DNA from: Lineus longissimus
Taxonomy: Eukaryota > Nemertea > Pilidiophora > Heteronemertea > Lineidae
Length of the DNA: 64,000 nucleotides
Assembly: GCF_910592395.1 (NCBI RefSeq)
Contig: NC_088319.1
Location: 248,001-312,000 of the forward strand
Direction: 5' to 3'
Below, in pieces: positions 36,879-64,000 of this stretch. Each line of letters begins with the position of its first letter. Within the stretch, counting starts at the first letter, position 1. A program made the translations under genes and the position numbers. The notes beneath the pieces are model-generated. The model ran no database searches. It was given only the letters and a program-made list of their open reading frames with translations, and was not told where the DNA came from.

Positions 36879-37015
36879 ATGACAACTGGACAGTTAATTT
36901 TCGATTTTGCGCGGAGAGTTAACAAGGAATTGATGGGGCGAGGGTTTAATGATTCGAGCTGGATCATTGCCGTGAACTTTAAGAAGGCGCCAAATATTTC
37001 CGCCTCGCTTCTTTG
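36879..37015 (+). mobile_element. Possible pogo/Tigger-type transposase remnant
   Basis: Within a 177-codon ORF (36483-37016) the last 45 codons read MTTGQLIFDFARRVNKEL, then SSWIIAVNFKKAPNIS. This follows the layout of a CENP-B-type helix-turn-helix (…EFAKELG…GWL-RFKKRHNIS). No catalytic domain follows. This is a resemblance judged by eye. Confidence 0.3.
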
Positions 37016-37019
37016 ACCA

Positions 37020-38930
37020 ATGAGTTATTAATTTCGCTGGAACTTGGGTTGTAGTTTGGTGGTCGTCGCCGTGACACATGACACTGCCGCAGCGTCACCC
37101 AGAGTTAACTCGCCGTGTTCTTGCGTTTTCGAAGAATGATATGATAACCTACATTTACTTCCTGTTATGTAATCCGAAGATAAATCAAATATGCTCTCAA
37201 TTAATATGCTTCGATGTGCTATGCATTGTTTGCATGCATTATCACTGCTATTACTGCGGAGTCCCCTTTGCCTACAATCAGAGTTCGTAACCGAGATATA
37301 GATAAAGTACCCATGTACACTATCTGTTGATTTTTGAAGAGTTCAGATGCAAGGAGGCAATATAAAGTGAAACGAGGATTGGCCCGAGTACCGAGCGAGA
37401 CCTCGGTGACCCTAATCAGTGATCTATGGTGTCGAAGGCGGCCGAGAGGTCGAGGAGAATCAGCTCAGCCTCCTTGCCTTGGTCGAGTTCCATAAGTAGG
37501 TCACGTGCAACAAAGCAGTTTCAGTGTTCCCTTTCTGTCGGCTGCAGCGCATCCTGATATAACCAGTGATTTTCAACATACTCCGCCTCTCGATATTTCA
37601 ATATCTGTGTAATACGAGGTCGGAGTCTCAAAAACCTGTATCTCAGGATGACATCAAAGCATCTTCGTGCGTGCAGACAGATTGCATCCGTGGATAAAAG
37701 CTGAGTGGGGTTTATATACTGAATGTCTGATCAGGTAGACAGTGCTACTAGAAGCAGATATCCAGATATAGGGAAATGAAACTGCCTCTAATGAACTGCT
37801 GCATCTACGTATCCTCGTTCATCAGCAGGACTGCCCGATTCAAATTGGCCATTTCCTTTCGAGCTGCTGAAATAACACAAAACCTACAGAGTGGATCACA
37901 AATTGGCCATTTCGTTCTCACTGCCTTGTATAAACTTAGTCCTGTTATTTGTTTGTTTGTTTGTTTGTTTATGCTTCTTGAGTGTAGAACTCACACGTTT
38001 AGGCCAAGCGGAACGAATGTTCTGTTATTGATGTAATAATGGAATCCCCTCTTGTAAAGCAGTTCCCGTCATGGTATTGCCTTGCCTGCATGGTCACGTG
38101 TGTGTTTGTCACTCAAGGGGGGGGGGGCTAATGAGCTCTTATTTTCATGTGTCTGTGGTATCGAGGGCTGTGGATATGCACCAGACAACTTCCTGTTCCT
38201 TCAAACAGGGACTTAGCTGGGGGGGGGGGGCAATAAAACGGAAACAATCAATTACACTTTTATTATTTGAAGGAGAAATTATAATCGGAGGAACATTTTG
38301 TTTTAAAGTCGTCGATAAAATACATTACACATTACTCACTTCTTTCTTCGAAGTTCGTAGACTCTTCGTAAGTCTTGCGAAACCTGCCTATTAGCACAGT
38401 CGGTTTCGCTGGTGTGTTGACTGTTGTGACCATCTTACATAAGACACCAACAGGTTTTACACAGTAGTGTATGGATTTAGCCCCTATGTAAAAGCCCCTA
38501 TGTAAAAGCACTACTCTATAAATTGGTGCATAATGGTGTATGTGCAGTGGTCCCTGTTTGTAAACAACGTATTTCGGAAGTAAAATGCTGCTGACAGAGG
38601 GATGATATTTAGTTCATGAACTGAAGGTATGTACCATTTACTGTCTTAATCAGAAGAGGTTTGAACATAAGTCGAAGGCTTCTCTTACAAGTGATCATAA
38701 TTTCGCTATCAGAAGTGCAACGTGGATACTGATTTTTGATTGGTAGAGTTTTGGCAGTGTCTAAGACTACATTCCACCATAACGCTTCATATTGGCACTA
38801 CACTCACGGGGCAGTCCATTGCGCCCCCAAATTAGACCTTTGGGCGACAGGACGAGGCTGGTCAATGCGTTTTGAGTGTAAGTGTCACTCGCACTGGCAC
38901 TGGCATACTTGGTTCACCAGTGACTTATGT
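37020..38930. other. Gene-free spacer
   Basis: No supported exon is seen. G runs occur at 38107-38117 and 38220-38230, and a short GTTT repeat near 37947-37969. Confidence 0.45.
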
Positions 38931-38957
38931 AGGCCTAAATACCAATTCAGAGTATCA

Positions 38958-39055
38958 GGGTTGGCCCAATTTCACTTCACCAGGTTTGCCGCTTAGGAAG
39001 GGTAATTTTCCAGCGCGGTTGGTTCAATTTCTCTTCACAAGGTTTGCCGCTTAGG
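38958..39055. repeat. Two-copy direct repeat upstream of the EGF/FN3 gene
   Basis: Two roughly 55-bp copies of GGTT-GCCCAATTTC-CTTCACCAGGTTTGCCGCTTAGG-type sequence, the first ending near 38998 and the second near 39056. Confidence 0.6.
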
Positions 39056-39124
39056 GCAATAAGTCAGTGGCATAATGTATAATTCAAATAAAGTTTCTCG
39101 ATCATTTCACTTTACTTTGCAGGA

Positions 39125-40541
39125 ATGAAACTAAAAGGCATTTCGATCATGATCGTCATGGCAACGTTGGCGGCCATGACACCTGTCAGTGGAGAAATCA
39201 TCACAACAGCTTGTCCAACCTCGTCCACATGTCGCAGCGGAAACTGCGCGGCCGACACGAAAACTGGAACTGAGTCGTGTGTCTGTGGTCCTTACTTCTC
39301 TGGTGCATCTTGCGAGACTGTTCGTCTCGACGTCCCTGATTGGACAATCACATCCACCACTGTCAGTTTCAAGTGGCCCAGAAATATTACCATAAAGGAA
39401 TACGAATTTGTTTGCTATGAAAAATATACATTGAACCCTTCTATTATTTTGACAAGGAATCTGACACAAAATACATTCGACACTTTGACGTTCACCGGGT
39501 TACAAGCTGGCGCGATCACCTACGTCATCTGCCTTGTGGACTCCATGGTCTTCAATGTGTCGGACCCGAATATATTCTCCACGGCCCTGAACAAGAATAA
39601 TGAGAATTGCTTCAGTTTCTCGACGATGTATGACGGGAGAGACCCGGCCACTTTGGTCGCGTACGGCATTGCCATCATGATTGGATCAATCTTCTTGCTC
39701 AGCCTAGTTGTAAAGTGTAAGTACTCAACAGTCTGGAAAGGGATGGATGTCCATACCAAACATTCGATTTTCATCCCCTTCCAGACCCTCACAGGATTTC
39801 CGAGACTCCCAGACGGCTTGTCCAATCAGAGGCTACAAATTTTGCATCATCGGTGTAACCATGAGAAATAGACCAATCAAAAGATGCTATTTTGGGAGAC
39901 GAAATGACATTCGGCTGATTGGATGAATGAAATAATGTTATGACGAAAAATATCGCAAAGGGAGGCTATAGGCTAGAGCAATTTGCAGGTCATTAGTTGT
40001 CGTAAGTCTTCGTTTTACCAACTGATGTTTCCGTAATTTCCTTTCAGTCTTCTTCGACGTCCGTCAAAACAAAGTACGCCTCCGAGAAAAAGAGTTAAAA
40101 AGTCTCACAAGGATTTTGAATCCCAAACTGTGGATGGGCGGGCGAAACTCCCCGGAACCAACCAACAGCAGACGAAATGGCGAGACCGGAAAGCCGTCAC
40201 TCGGTTATGTGGACCGAATTTTAACAGCCTCGTCTTCAAGTCCGAATCTATTAGCCAGTGACGGGACTCATGGCCGTTCAGCAAGTTCGGCTGACATCCG
40301 GGCATCTGGGAAGAAAGCCAAGTACATCCCAGCGGACAAACGATCCATTGGTTCACATGGATCCAGGGGATCTGTCCCCAGGAAATCAAACTCGAATCTG
40401 GCGGTTTTGGTGAACATGAAAGATAGTCTGGGAGAGGGACGCTCGGGGAGCCGCACGTCCATCCTTGACATGACCTTTGATGGCCAAGGTCAAGGTCAAC
40501 CAAATCGGAGTCAGTCGGTCCCGGGGATAGACATGATGTGA
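39125..40541 (+). CDS. EGF-like + FN3-like type I membrane protein
   Basis: Two exons, 39125-39716 and 40048-40541, join in phase 1 (AAAGT|GTAAGT ... TTTCAG|TC) to 361 aa. Order: signal peptide (about 1-23, ending AAMTPVSG), an EGF-like module with six cysteines (CPTSSTC, CAADTKTGTESCVCG, ASC), and a beta-sandwich-like region with FN3 character (WTITSTTVSFKW, LTFTGLQAGAITYVICLV) and several N-glycosylation sites. A membrane helix (about 175-198, VAYGIAIMIGSIFLLSLVV) follows, then a basic, Ser-rich cytoplasmic tail of about 160 residues. A CAG acceptor (39120-39122) lies 2 bp before the ATG, implying a 5' UTR exon upstream. I do not recognise a named family; the layout suggests a cell-surface adhesion or signalling protein. 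Confidence 0.8.
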
Positions 40542-40544
40542 TAG

Positions 40545-42135
40545 GCCTACCGGGATTGGTCGTCTCGGCACATATTCTTTTAATTTTGTAATTTGGTCCC
40601 CAATCATCGCGAGAGGACAGCGGCTTCCGGAAGAGACCAAATGTACGCTAGCTTCATGGTAACATTTAGTAACCGCTACTAATGGCGGGGCTAGGAGATT
40701 GCATCGCAACTTGGAAAAGGTTGCGGTGTTTGTTGACCATTAAAAGCCAGGCAAACAAATTTAAACCAACTAACACCAACTCCCTGCTAACGCCTATTTG
40801 GGCATAGGGAGTGAGCACATGTCGGGAGTGACAAAGTTCTGTTACAATAATGATGGAACCATTTTCGGCTTTTAAAAAATCAAAAGCATCATTAAGGTCG
40901 TCTTATATTACTCTAGCATGAGTGGATCAGAGTTAGAATTTGACCGTATCCAGGGTTGGAAAAATCTTGCGATTCCATTTAATACTAGGGTACGCAACTC
41001 ATTCTTATAATCTTTATATACTTTTTTATCTCCACTTTTTGCATATACAAGTAGTTCGATGAAATAAAAATGATATTTTATAGATCGAATTCGTTTTTGT
41101 TGTGATAAAAGTTCTCTTTTCCTTGATATGATCTTGATGAATTTCATCATCAGTCTGGAAGGGGTGGATTTCCATACAACATTTTAAAGGCTGGGGGCAT
41201 ATCGGCAGGGGCTGGGGATCAAATTGGACAACGGCACGGAAGTTCACGATGCCCTTGTAGTGTGCCTTATTCATTCAAGATGGAAGCACAGTCGACGGTT
41301 GCCCACTGAAAGGAGATTCGGGGGACTGGGTTAACTACCCCACCAGCATCAACACCTTCTCGGGCACAGGGCCCATTAGAGTTGTCCTCTCGGCATGAAG
41401 AGAACACTTCTAAAATTCCTCGGATTAATCATTCCTATGGCTTTGCTATTAACACAGTAGTTGCAGCCATCCTGAACCTAATTTCCTTATACCCAGCCCT
41501 GGGTTTAAATCTTGATATAAGATGTAAAAACCTTGGTGGTCAAGATGCTACAGGCCCTGAGAAGCAATAAACAATCAAAGACATTTGTAAAGGACTTTAT
41601 AATTTGAGGGACTATCTTTCACTTTACACCAGCCATGCACTATGTACACAATGTGCAGCTAAAGCCCGTTACACACGAGGGACTTCTCACCAAGTTAGTT
41701 GTACGCCGTGGTCATCCCCATCTAATAATAGACTTCCGCCCCAGTGACGTATTTACGACAAATCCCAAAACAAGGCCATACCACAGAATTGGAGGACCAA
41801 ATAATGATCAGCCAACAAGCTGGGACGAACCGGTTTTGAATTTGGCGGGCACGTGACATCAGCCTGGTTGTCGCTGCTACGCAACGCTGCTGGGGGAAGA
41901 AGCTTCCTGGGGTGTTAAGAGGTTTGTGCGTTCGCGTTGAAATCACTAATGAACATAGTACTTCTTTAAAAGAACATGCTAATAGCATAAAATAGGCCAC
42001 ACATGATACCTAATAGGTTGAAATATATCTGATAGAGTTTTAATCGTCAGTTAGGCCCTGAAATCGATAACGCTTGATAAACGTGGGCGCATTTATATAC
42101 TTGGCACTACTTTGAGTAATGAGGTTATAGTGAAC
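40545..42135. other. 3' UTR of the EGF/FN3 gene and FoxJ upstream region
   Basis: AATAAA occurs at 41063-41068 and 41566-41571, either of which could end the EGF/FN3 transcript. The FoxJ promoter should lie near 41.9-42.1 kb; no TATA box is evident. No further exon is seen. Confidence 0.4.
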
Positions 42136-42139
42136 CAAA

Positions 42140-59715
<17,576 letters not shown>

Positions 59716-60519
59716 ATGCGTTTATTCTAGCGCCACCTTTTGGCGGTGGTTGGTATCTCTCATATGTAGCGGGTTAGTGATGAATCGTCAGCCGGGGCCC
59801 CCGCATTGGCCTCAAGGTGGCGTAGCAAGTAGTCAGTGGAATTGAAGTGTGGCAGCATTGGAACCTAGGAAATCCAAACAATGTTATGAAATTGAAAATC
59901 CATGGAAGTATTTGAGTCCAAACAGATGGTTTTGTTCTCATATCTGGTGGAGTTTGAGTCCATGTTGATTCCGATTTCAACCTATTTTTAGATATTTTGG
60001 AAATATTCCTTGGAATTATTCAATATTTTGGTGTGATTAGCTTGGAAGTTTTAAAAAGAGGCTTGTCAACTTGAGGCCATTGCCTTCTCTCTCTTTTCAG
60101 TGCCATAATATTGTGTGTGGTTATTTTAGCCACCACTAGGTGGAGTTTCGTCGTAATCTGTGCAGAGAAGCATTTGTGATTGAATTATCCCGAATTGTAA
60201 CTTATTTGTGTTCAATGAATGATATGTTTATGCAAGGGTCGCCGGTAAAAAAATAGCAACTTTTATGGTTTACAAGGAATTTATGTGGAATGATGGTAAC
60301 GACCATTACAACATAAAATGCATGTTTGTTCTTGCCTCAGCAATGTTTCAACGCACATGCCTAGATCAGGTGTTGACTTATGCAAATTAGGCAGTGGGAG
60401 GAGCTAAGAGGTCATGTGATCCATGATTGACAGGTTGGGGTCTTGGCTGATGGTGTTTTCCTGTACATAAGTAGCTGTATTGGAGCCCTGATAAAAACGT
60501 CGGGATTTTCACTGTGTGA

Positions 60520-60525
60520 AATAAA
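60520..60525 (+). promoter_or_regulatory. Candidate poly(A) signal AATAAA for FoxJ
   Basis: About 805 bp after the FoxJ stop codon and followed by a GT-rich stretch. This is the best candidate for the transcript end. Confidence 0.45.
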
Positions 60526-61059
60526 GTGTGCTGCCGTCTAGTGGGAATATTGCAAGATTCTTTTCGCCACGATATGTTTGGATCAGGCTGATCGAGCGAT
60601 TCTGATCGTTATTTTTTCATTGGAAAATTTTCTGGAAAGAATCAATTGCTTGTCATTGTTAGGGTTTATCAATGCGGTTTCTCATCGGTGACAGTTATGG
60701 CTGAGAAGGTCACTTTGAGGGCCGTACTGGTTGTAATGATTCCTTGGATCTGATCAACTGGCTTGTTTGTGATCCAACGACGTGGGAATTCTGCCTATGA
60801 TACGTCAGTCCAGACATGTCGTCGGTCGTATCATGAATCTTGCAATTACTCCCGCGCTGTAAATAAGAATATATGTGAATATAATGTTGTTATAATATAT
60901 CAAGCGAGTCATTCTTACAGGTGTTTACCTATCATACGTCCAAAAGTTGTGATAAGGTCACATGGTTTCGTAGACACAATGCTGTTTCTATACATCTAAT
61001 GCCCAAGTTGCGTCCATGACATGTCGGTGAAGAGTTTCATTGGACTCGTCGCCCCTATA

Positions 61060-61430
61060 TTCAAAATAGACCGACTCATCTGCAATTGATCCTACACTGT
61101 CCATTTTAGGTTTCAGGGGTGTAAGGTAAGGTATGGTTCGACATAATCTGTTACCCCTAAGTTCAAAATGGGCCAACAGTCCTCTGCTAGAATTGCTGTT
61201 GGTTAAGCTTTGTCCATTTGGTTTTGGGGGTGTAAGGTATGGTTCTCATTTGACCTTCCGTCCCTCAACCTTAGATGGACTGACGGTCCCCTGTCAATTT
61301 AGCAGCATCCATTTTGGTTTTGGGGGGGTAAGGGGGGGGGGGGGGGGGTTCTACTAAACTTCAGATGGACTGACAATTGTCTGGTCAACTACTAAAGTGT
61401 CCATTTTGGTTTTAGGGGTGTCCGATCATT
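61060..61430. repeat. Degenerate ~100-bp tandem repeat, about 4 units
   Basis: Recurring GTCCATTTTGGTTTT-GGGGTG followed by TAAGGTATGGTT and GATGGACTGACGGTCC-type blocks, diverged from one another. It includes a G run near 61331-61349. Confidence 0.6.
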
Positions 61431-62792
61431 TTTTTGTAAAAATGGTAAATTTGTTGACTCTAATTATCTATTTATGCCGTTTATTTATTTATTTATCTAA
61501 TGATTTTAAAATCAGGTTATTTCCATGCTGTTCGCTAGTTTTTTGGTGTTTTTGAGTTTTGGGAGATCGTGATAATTTAAGGAGAGCTAATGTTAGCAGG
61601 CATCACCATATGGTGGCTATTATTGCTATCTACATCAGGACCTTATCCAAGTGTTTTTTGGCGATAATACGTAGGATGTCCCCTCGATGATGTGTCGTCT
61701 GCCATCAGAAACCCCACCTAGCTATGGAAGTTCAAATTATGACTTGAATCAGATGTGCTGCTCTGAAGAATGCTTTTGACATTGTGAATCCAACTCTGGG
61801 CTGGTGAAAGTCCATCTCACCAGAAAAGGCACTCATAGTTTTGGTGATTTCATACAGAAAATGCAAAAGCCTTATTGTGTGTTGTGAAATGGTGAGATGC
61901 GACACCTGCAAGTATGTCTGAAAATCAGTTTTCTTGAAATCTTTTACTTCACATTCCAAACGTGTTTCTGCTATACATGTATATCAGCATTCCAGTCATT
62001 AACTTGCCCACCCCCTAAGATCAAGAATGAGATCACCCTTGCATTATAAAGTCCCTCCGGTTCCATTCACATGTAGGTGTCAGAGGTTGTCAGAGAGATT
62101 CGCCCCGGGTCGCTTCATAATTTTATCATTGCAGCAATTTTTCTCGTCGTTCCGTCCTCAGAACTTTGCAAAATGTAAAATATCATTTTAAGGTTGCACA
62201 TACATTTTGCATGGTCATCTTTTAAAAATAGCGTATGTATTTTTTTGGTGGTCAATTTTTCTAACAACTGCTTGTTGTGACCGGAAGTCCCAAGAGTTAT
62301 ATCCGCTTTATGACAAGTCCTTCTTTATTATTATATACTAGGTGACTGACACCAGTGGTAATCAGGGTCTTCAACCCTTTCAACCCTGACCTGAGCCGTT
62401 CTGTGGTTCCTGATTCAAGTTTTAGTTCAAGCAGTAAACAGAGATACCCTACCCCTCGTGACATTGTTTTAGACTGCGCTATGGATGCTCCTGGGAAACG
62501 GTGCAACGACCTGCCAAATTAGTCAAATCAATAGAACCATTGCGCCCGCAAACAAGTGATTAAAATTTCTGCAGCAACTATTGCATGGGACAAAAACTGC
62601 TTGTTTGCAATGGTCATTGCAGGTGCCTGCTATCAGGATGGTTTTACCCACTGACGAGAGATTAGGGTCGCAATTAGCAGCAAGTCTAATCATAGGTCGC
62701 ATCAAGGGGTTAAAATGGTGGCGATTCCCAACTTCCAATTTTAGGGCTATATTCGAATTGATTATACTTCTTCTCATAATGGGTCAGTCGTA

Positions 62793-62984
62793 GGGCTGTG
62801 TTTTACGTTATTCATCACAAGGTTATGTTCATGAATTCTTCACTGGAGCTGAGGTTGGGCTGTGTGTTACGTTATTCATCACAAGGTTATGTTCATGAAT
62901 TCTTCACTGGAGCTGAGGTTGGGCTGTGTGTTACGTTATTCATCACAAGGTTATGTTCGTGAATTCTTCATTGGAGCTGAGGTT
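62793..62984. repeat. 64-bp tandem repeat, 3 units
   Basis: Units start at 62793, 62857 and 62921 and are nearly identical (GGGCTGTGTGTTACGTTATT ... GGAGCTGAGGTT). Confidence 0.93.
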
Positions 62985-64000
62985 TTTGGTTATCGTTGAA
63001 TGTTTACTTCATAAACTCGTGATTTCTTGCAATTGACTTGATGAGCTTTGTGTCGAATGTGCCGTTTACTTCGCTGCTCTTTTAGAAACTTTCCTCTCAA
63101 CGAGATCTCGGGCACCTGAAGCATCGAATTCTGTCATTATTTCCTCCGGAATCATTTCCATGTCGTAAGATTCATATGAAGTCTCATGTTATTCCAATAC
63201 CCAATGCTGCGCACTGACCCTCTCCGCACTCAAAATGGACTTTACCATTCCACACGTTTCTCTATTGATTGGATCGATCTATTTGGCTGCTTTGGGGGTA
63301 GGCTTATAACGTGTATGTCAACTTGATATTTATTTATTTGAAAACTTGCTCTTCGTTCCTATAGGGTCTAGTGGCTCCATCTTTTGCTGGCTGGCGGTAA
63401 TGTTGAGATTGCGTTACTTGATATGCTGTTATAACAATGTTACACGTTTCCATGGCAGTCCTACAGGCCTAGCACCGTCATGAAAAGTCTATCGGCGCTG
63501 ATGAGTGCACCGAGGACCAAAACATTGCTGTGAATGACTTCTCCTGCCAACCCCTTGAAGGCCAACCACACAATCGGCCAGCAAAAGTGGCCACAATATT
63601 TTTACTAACCTGTCCGGTGTTATTTCTACCGGTCTTGAGATATGTTATTTATTGGTAATATAATATGCTGCTATTGAAATCATCCGTAACGTGTTTGGCC
63701 CCCCCGATCTAATATTGCTTGGTTGTTTTCATTGACTGTACGTACCATGAGACTCGGCATGTTTTACACTGTTTTTTAGCTTGGCCGGCCAGATTTTTTC
63801 AAAAAGGTGTTTTCATATCATGGATGCTGCATATTCACTTATTTTATGCTTTACCTGTCCTTTTTTACCCCTTGTTGAAATATGCGTCAGAATAAAACTT
63901 GATGTTAGTAGTATGATATCAGCTATGGTAGAAGTGATCATGGACTTCCAACTTAACCAGGTCTATCCTGGAACTAGTAAACGAGAGATGAGCTGCTCAA

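Larger units (their letters stand above)
59716..64000. other. FoxJ 3' UTR and gene-free right end
   Basis: Apart from the listed repeats I see no supported exon. ORFs of 60-84 codons here lack recognisable features or splice support. Confidence 0.5.

Overview
This is nuclear genomic DNA from an invertebrate animal. The genes are split by many introns with GT/AG borders. Several families present (AP-4 epsilon, FoxJ2/3, adipolin) are absent from, or atypical of, flies and nematodes. SINE- and LINE-derived sequence, MITEs and unusually many minisatellites fill introns and spacers. My best guess is an invertebrate deuterostome such as a lancelet (amphioxus), because several minisatellites lie exactly on exon-intron borders, a feature I recall being reported for amphioxus. 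A lophotrochozoan cannot be excluded from the sequence alone.

Layout. (1) 3024-11037, minus: AP-4 complex subunit epsilon. Sixteen exons were resolved (772 codons); the C-terminal ear part was not found. (2) 11.2-12.7 kb: an array of long hairpin repeats, one interrupted by a 658-bp TIR element with TAA target duplications, then a dispersed repeat. (3) 12.8-16.6 kb, minus: two related mucin-like single-pass membrane genes separated by a recent 466-bp tandem duplication and a minisatellite. (4) 17.3-21.4 kb: unrecognised ORFs, a LINE fragment with a reverse transcriptase domain, and other repeats. (5) 23793-26669, plus: a class B/methuselah-like seven-helix receptor with a somatomedin-B-like domain. 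(6) 27977-35985, minus: an adipolin/erythroferrone-type (C1QTNF12/FAM132) secreted collagen/C1q hormone, eight exons, complete. (7) 39125-40541, plus: an unrecognised EGF-like + FN3-like type I membrane protein, two exons. (8) 42140-59715, plus: a FoxJ2/FoxJ3 forkhead factor, nine exons, complete (452 aa). (9) 59.7-64 kb: its 3' region and gene-free repeat-rich DNA.

These are separate genes on both strands and not an operon. For all four multi-exon genes named by homology or domains, and for the EGF/FN3 gene, I placed each exon by its splice signals and checked that phases join and lengths sum to whole codons.

The most striking pattern is tandem repeats that contain or abut splice sites. FoxJ exon 7 ends inside a 51-bp (17-codon) repeat in which all eight units carry a phase-compatible 5' splice site. 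AP4E1 exon 16 and its donor are repeated three times in 92-bp units. A decayed repeat starts at an adipolin donor. The 37-unit 25-bp array in FoxJ intron 1 ends 20 bp before exon 2, so the branch point probably lies in the array.
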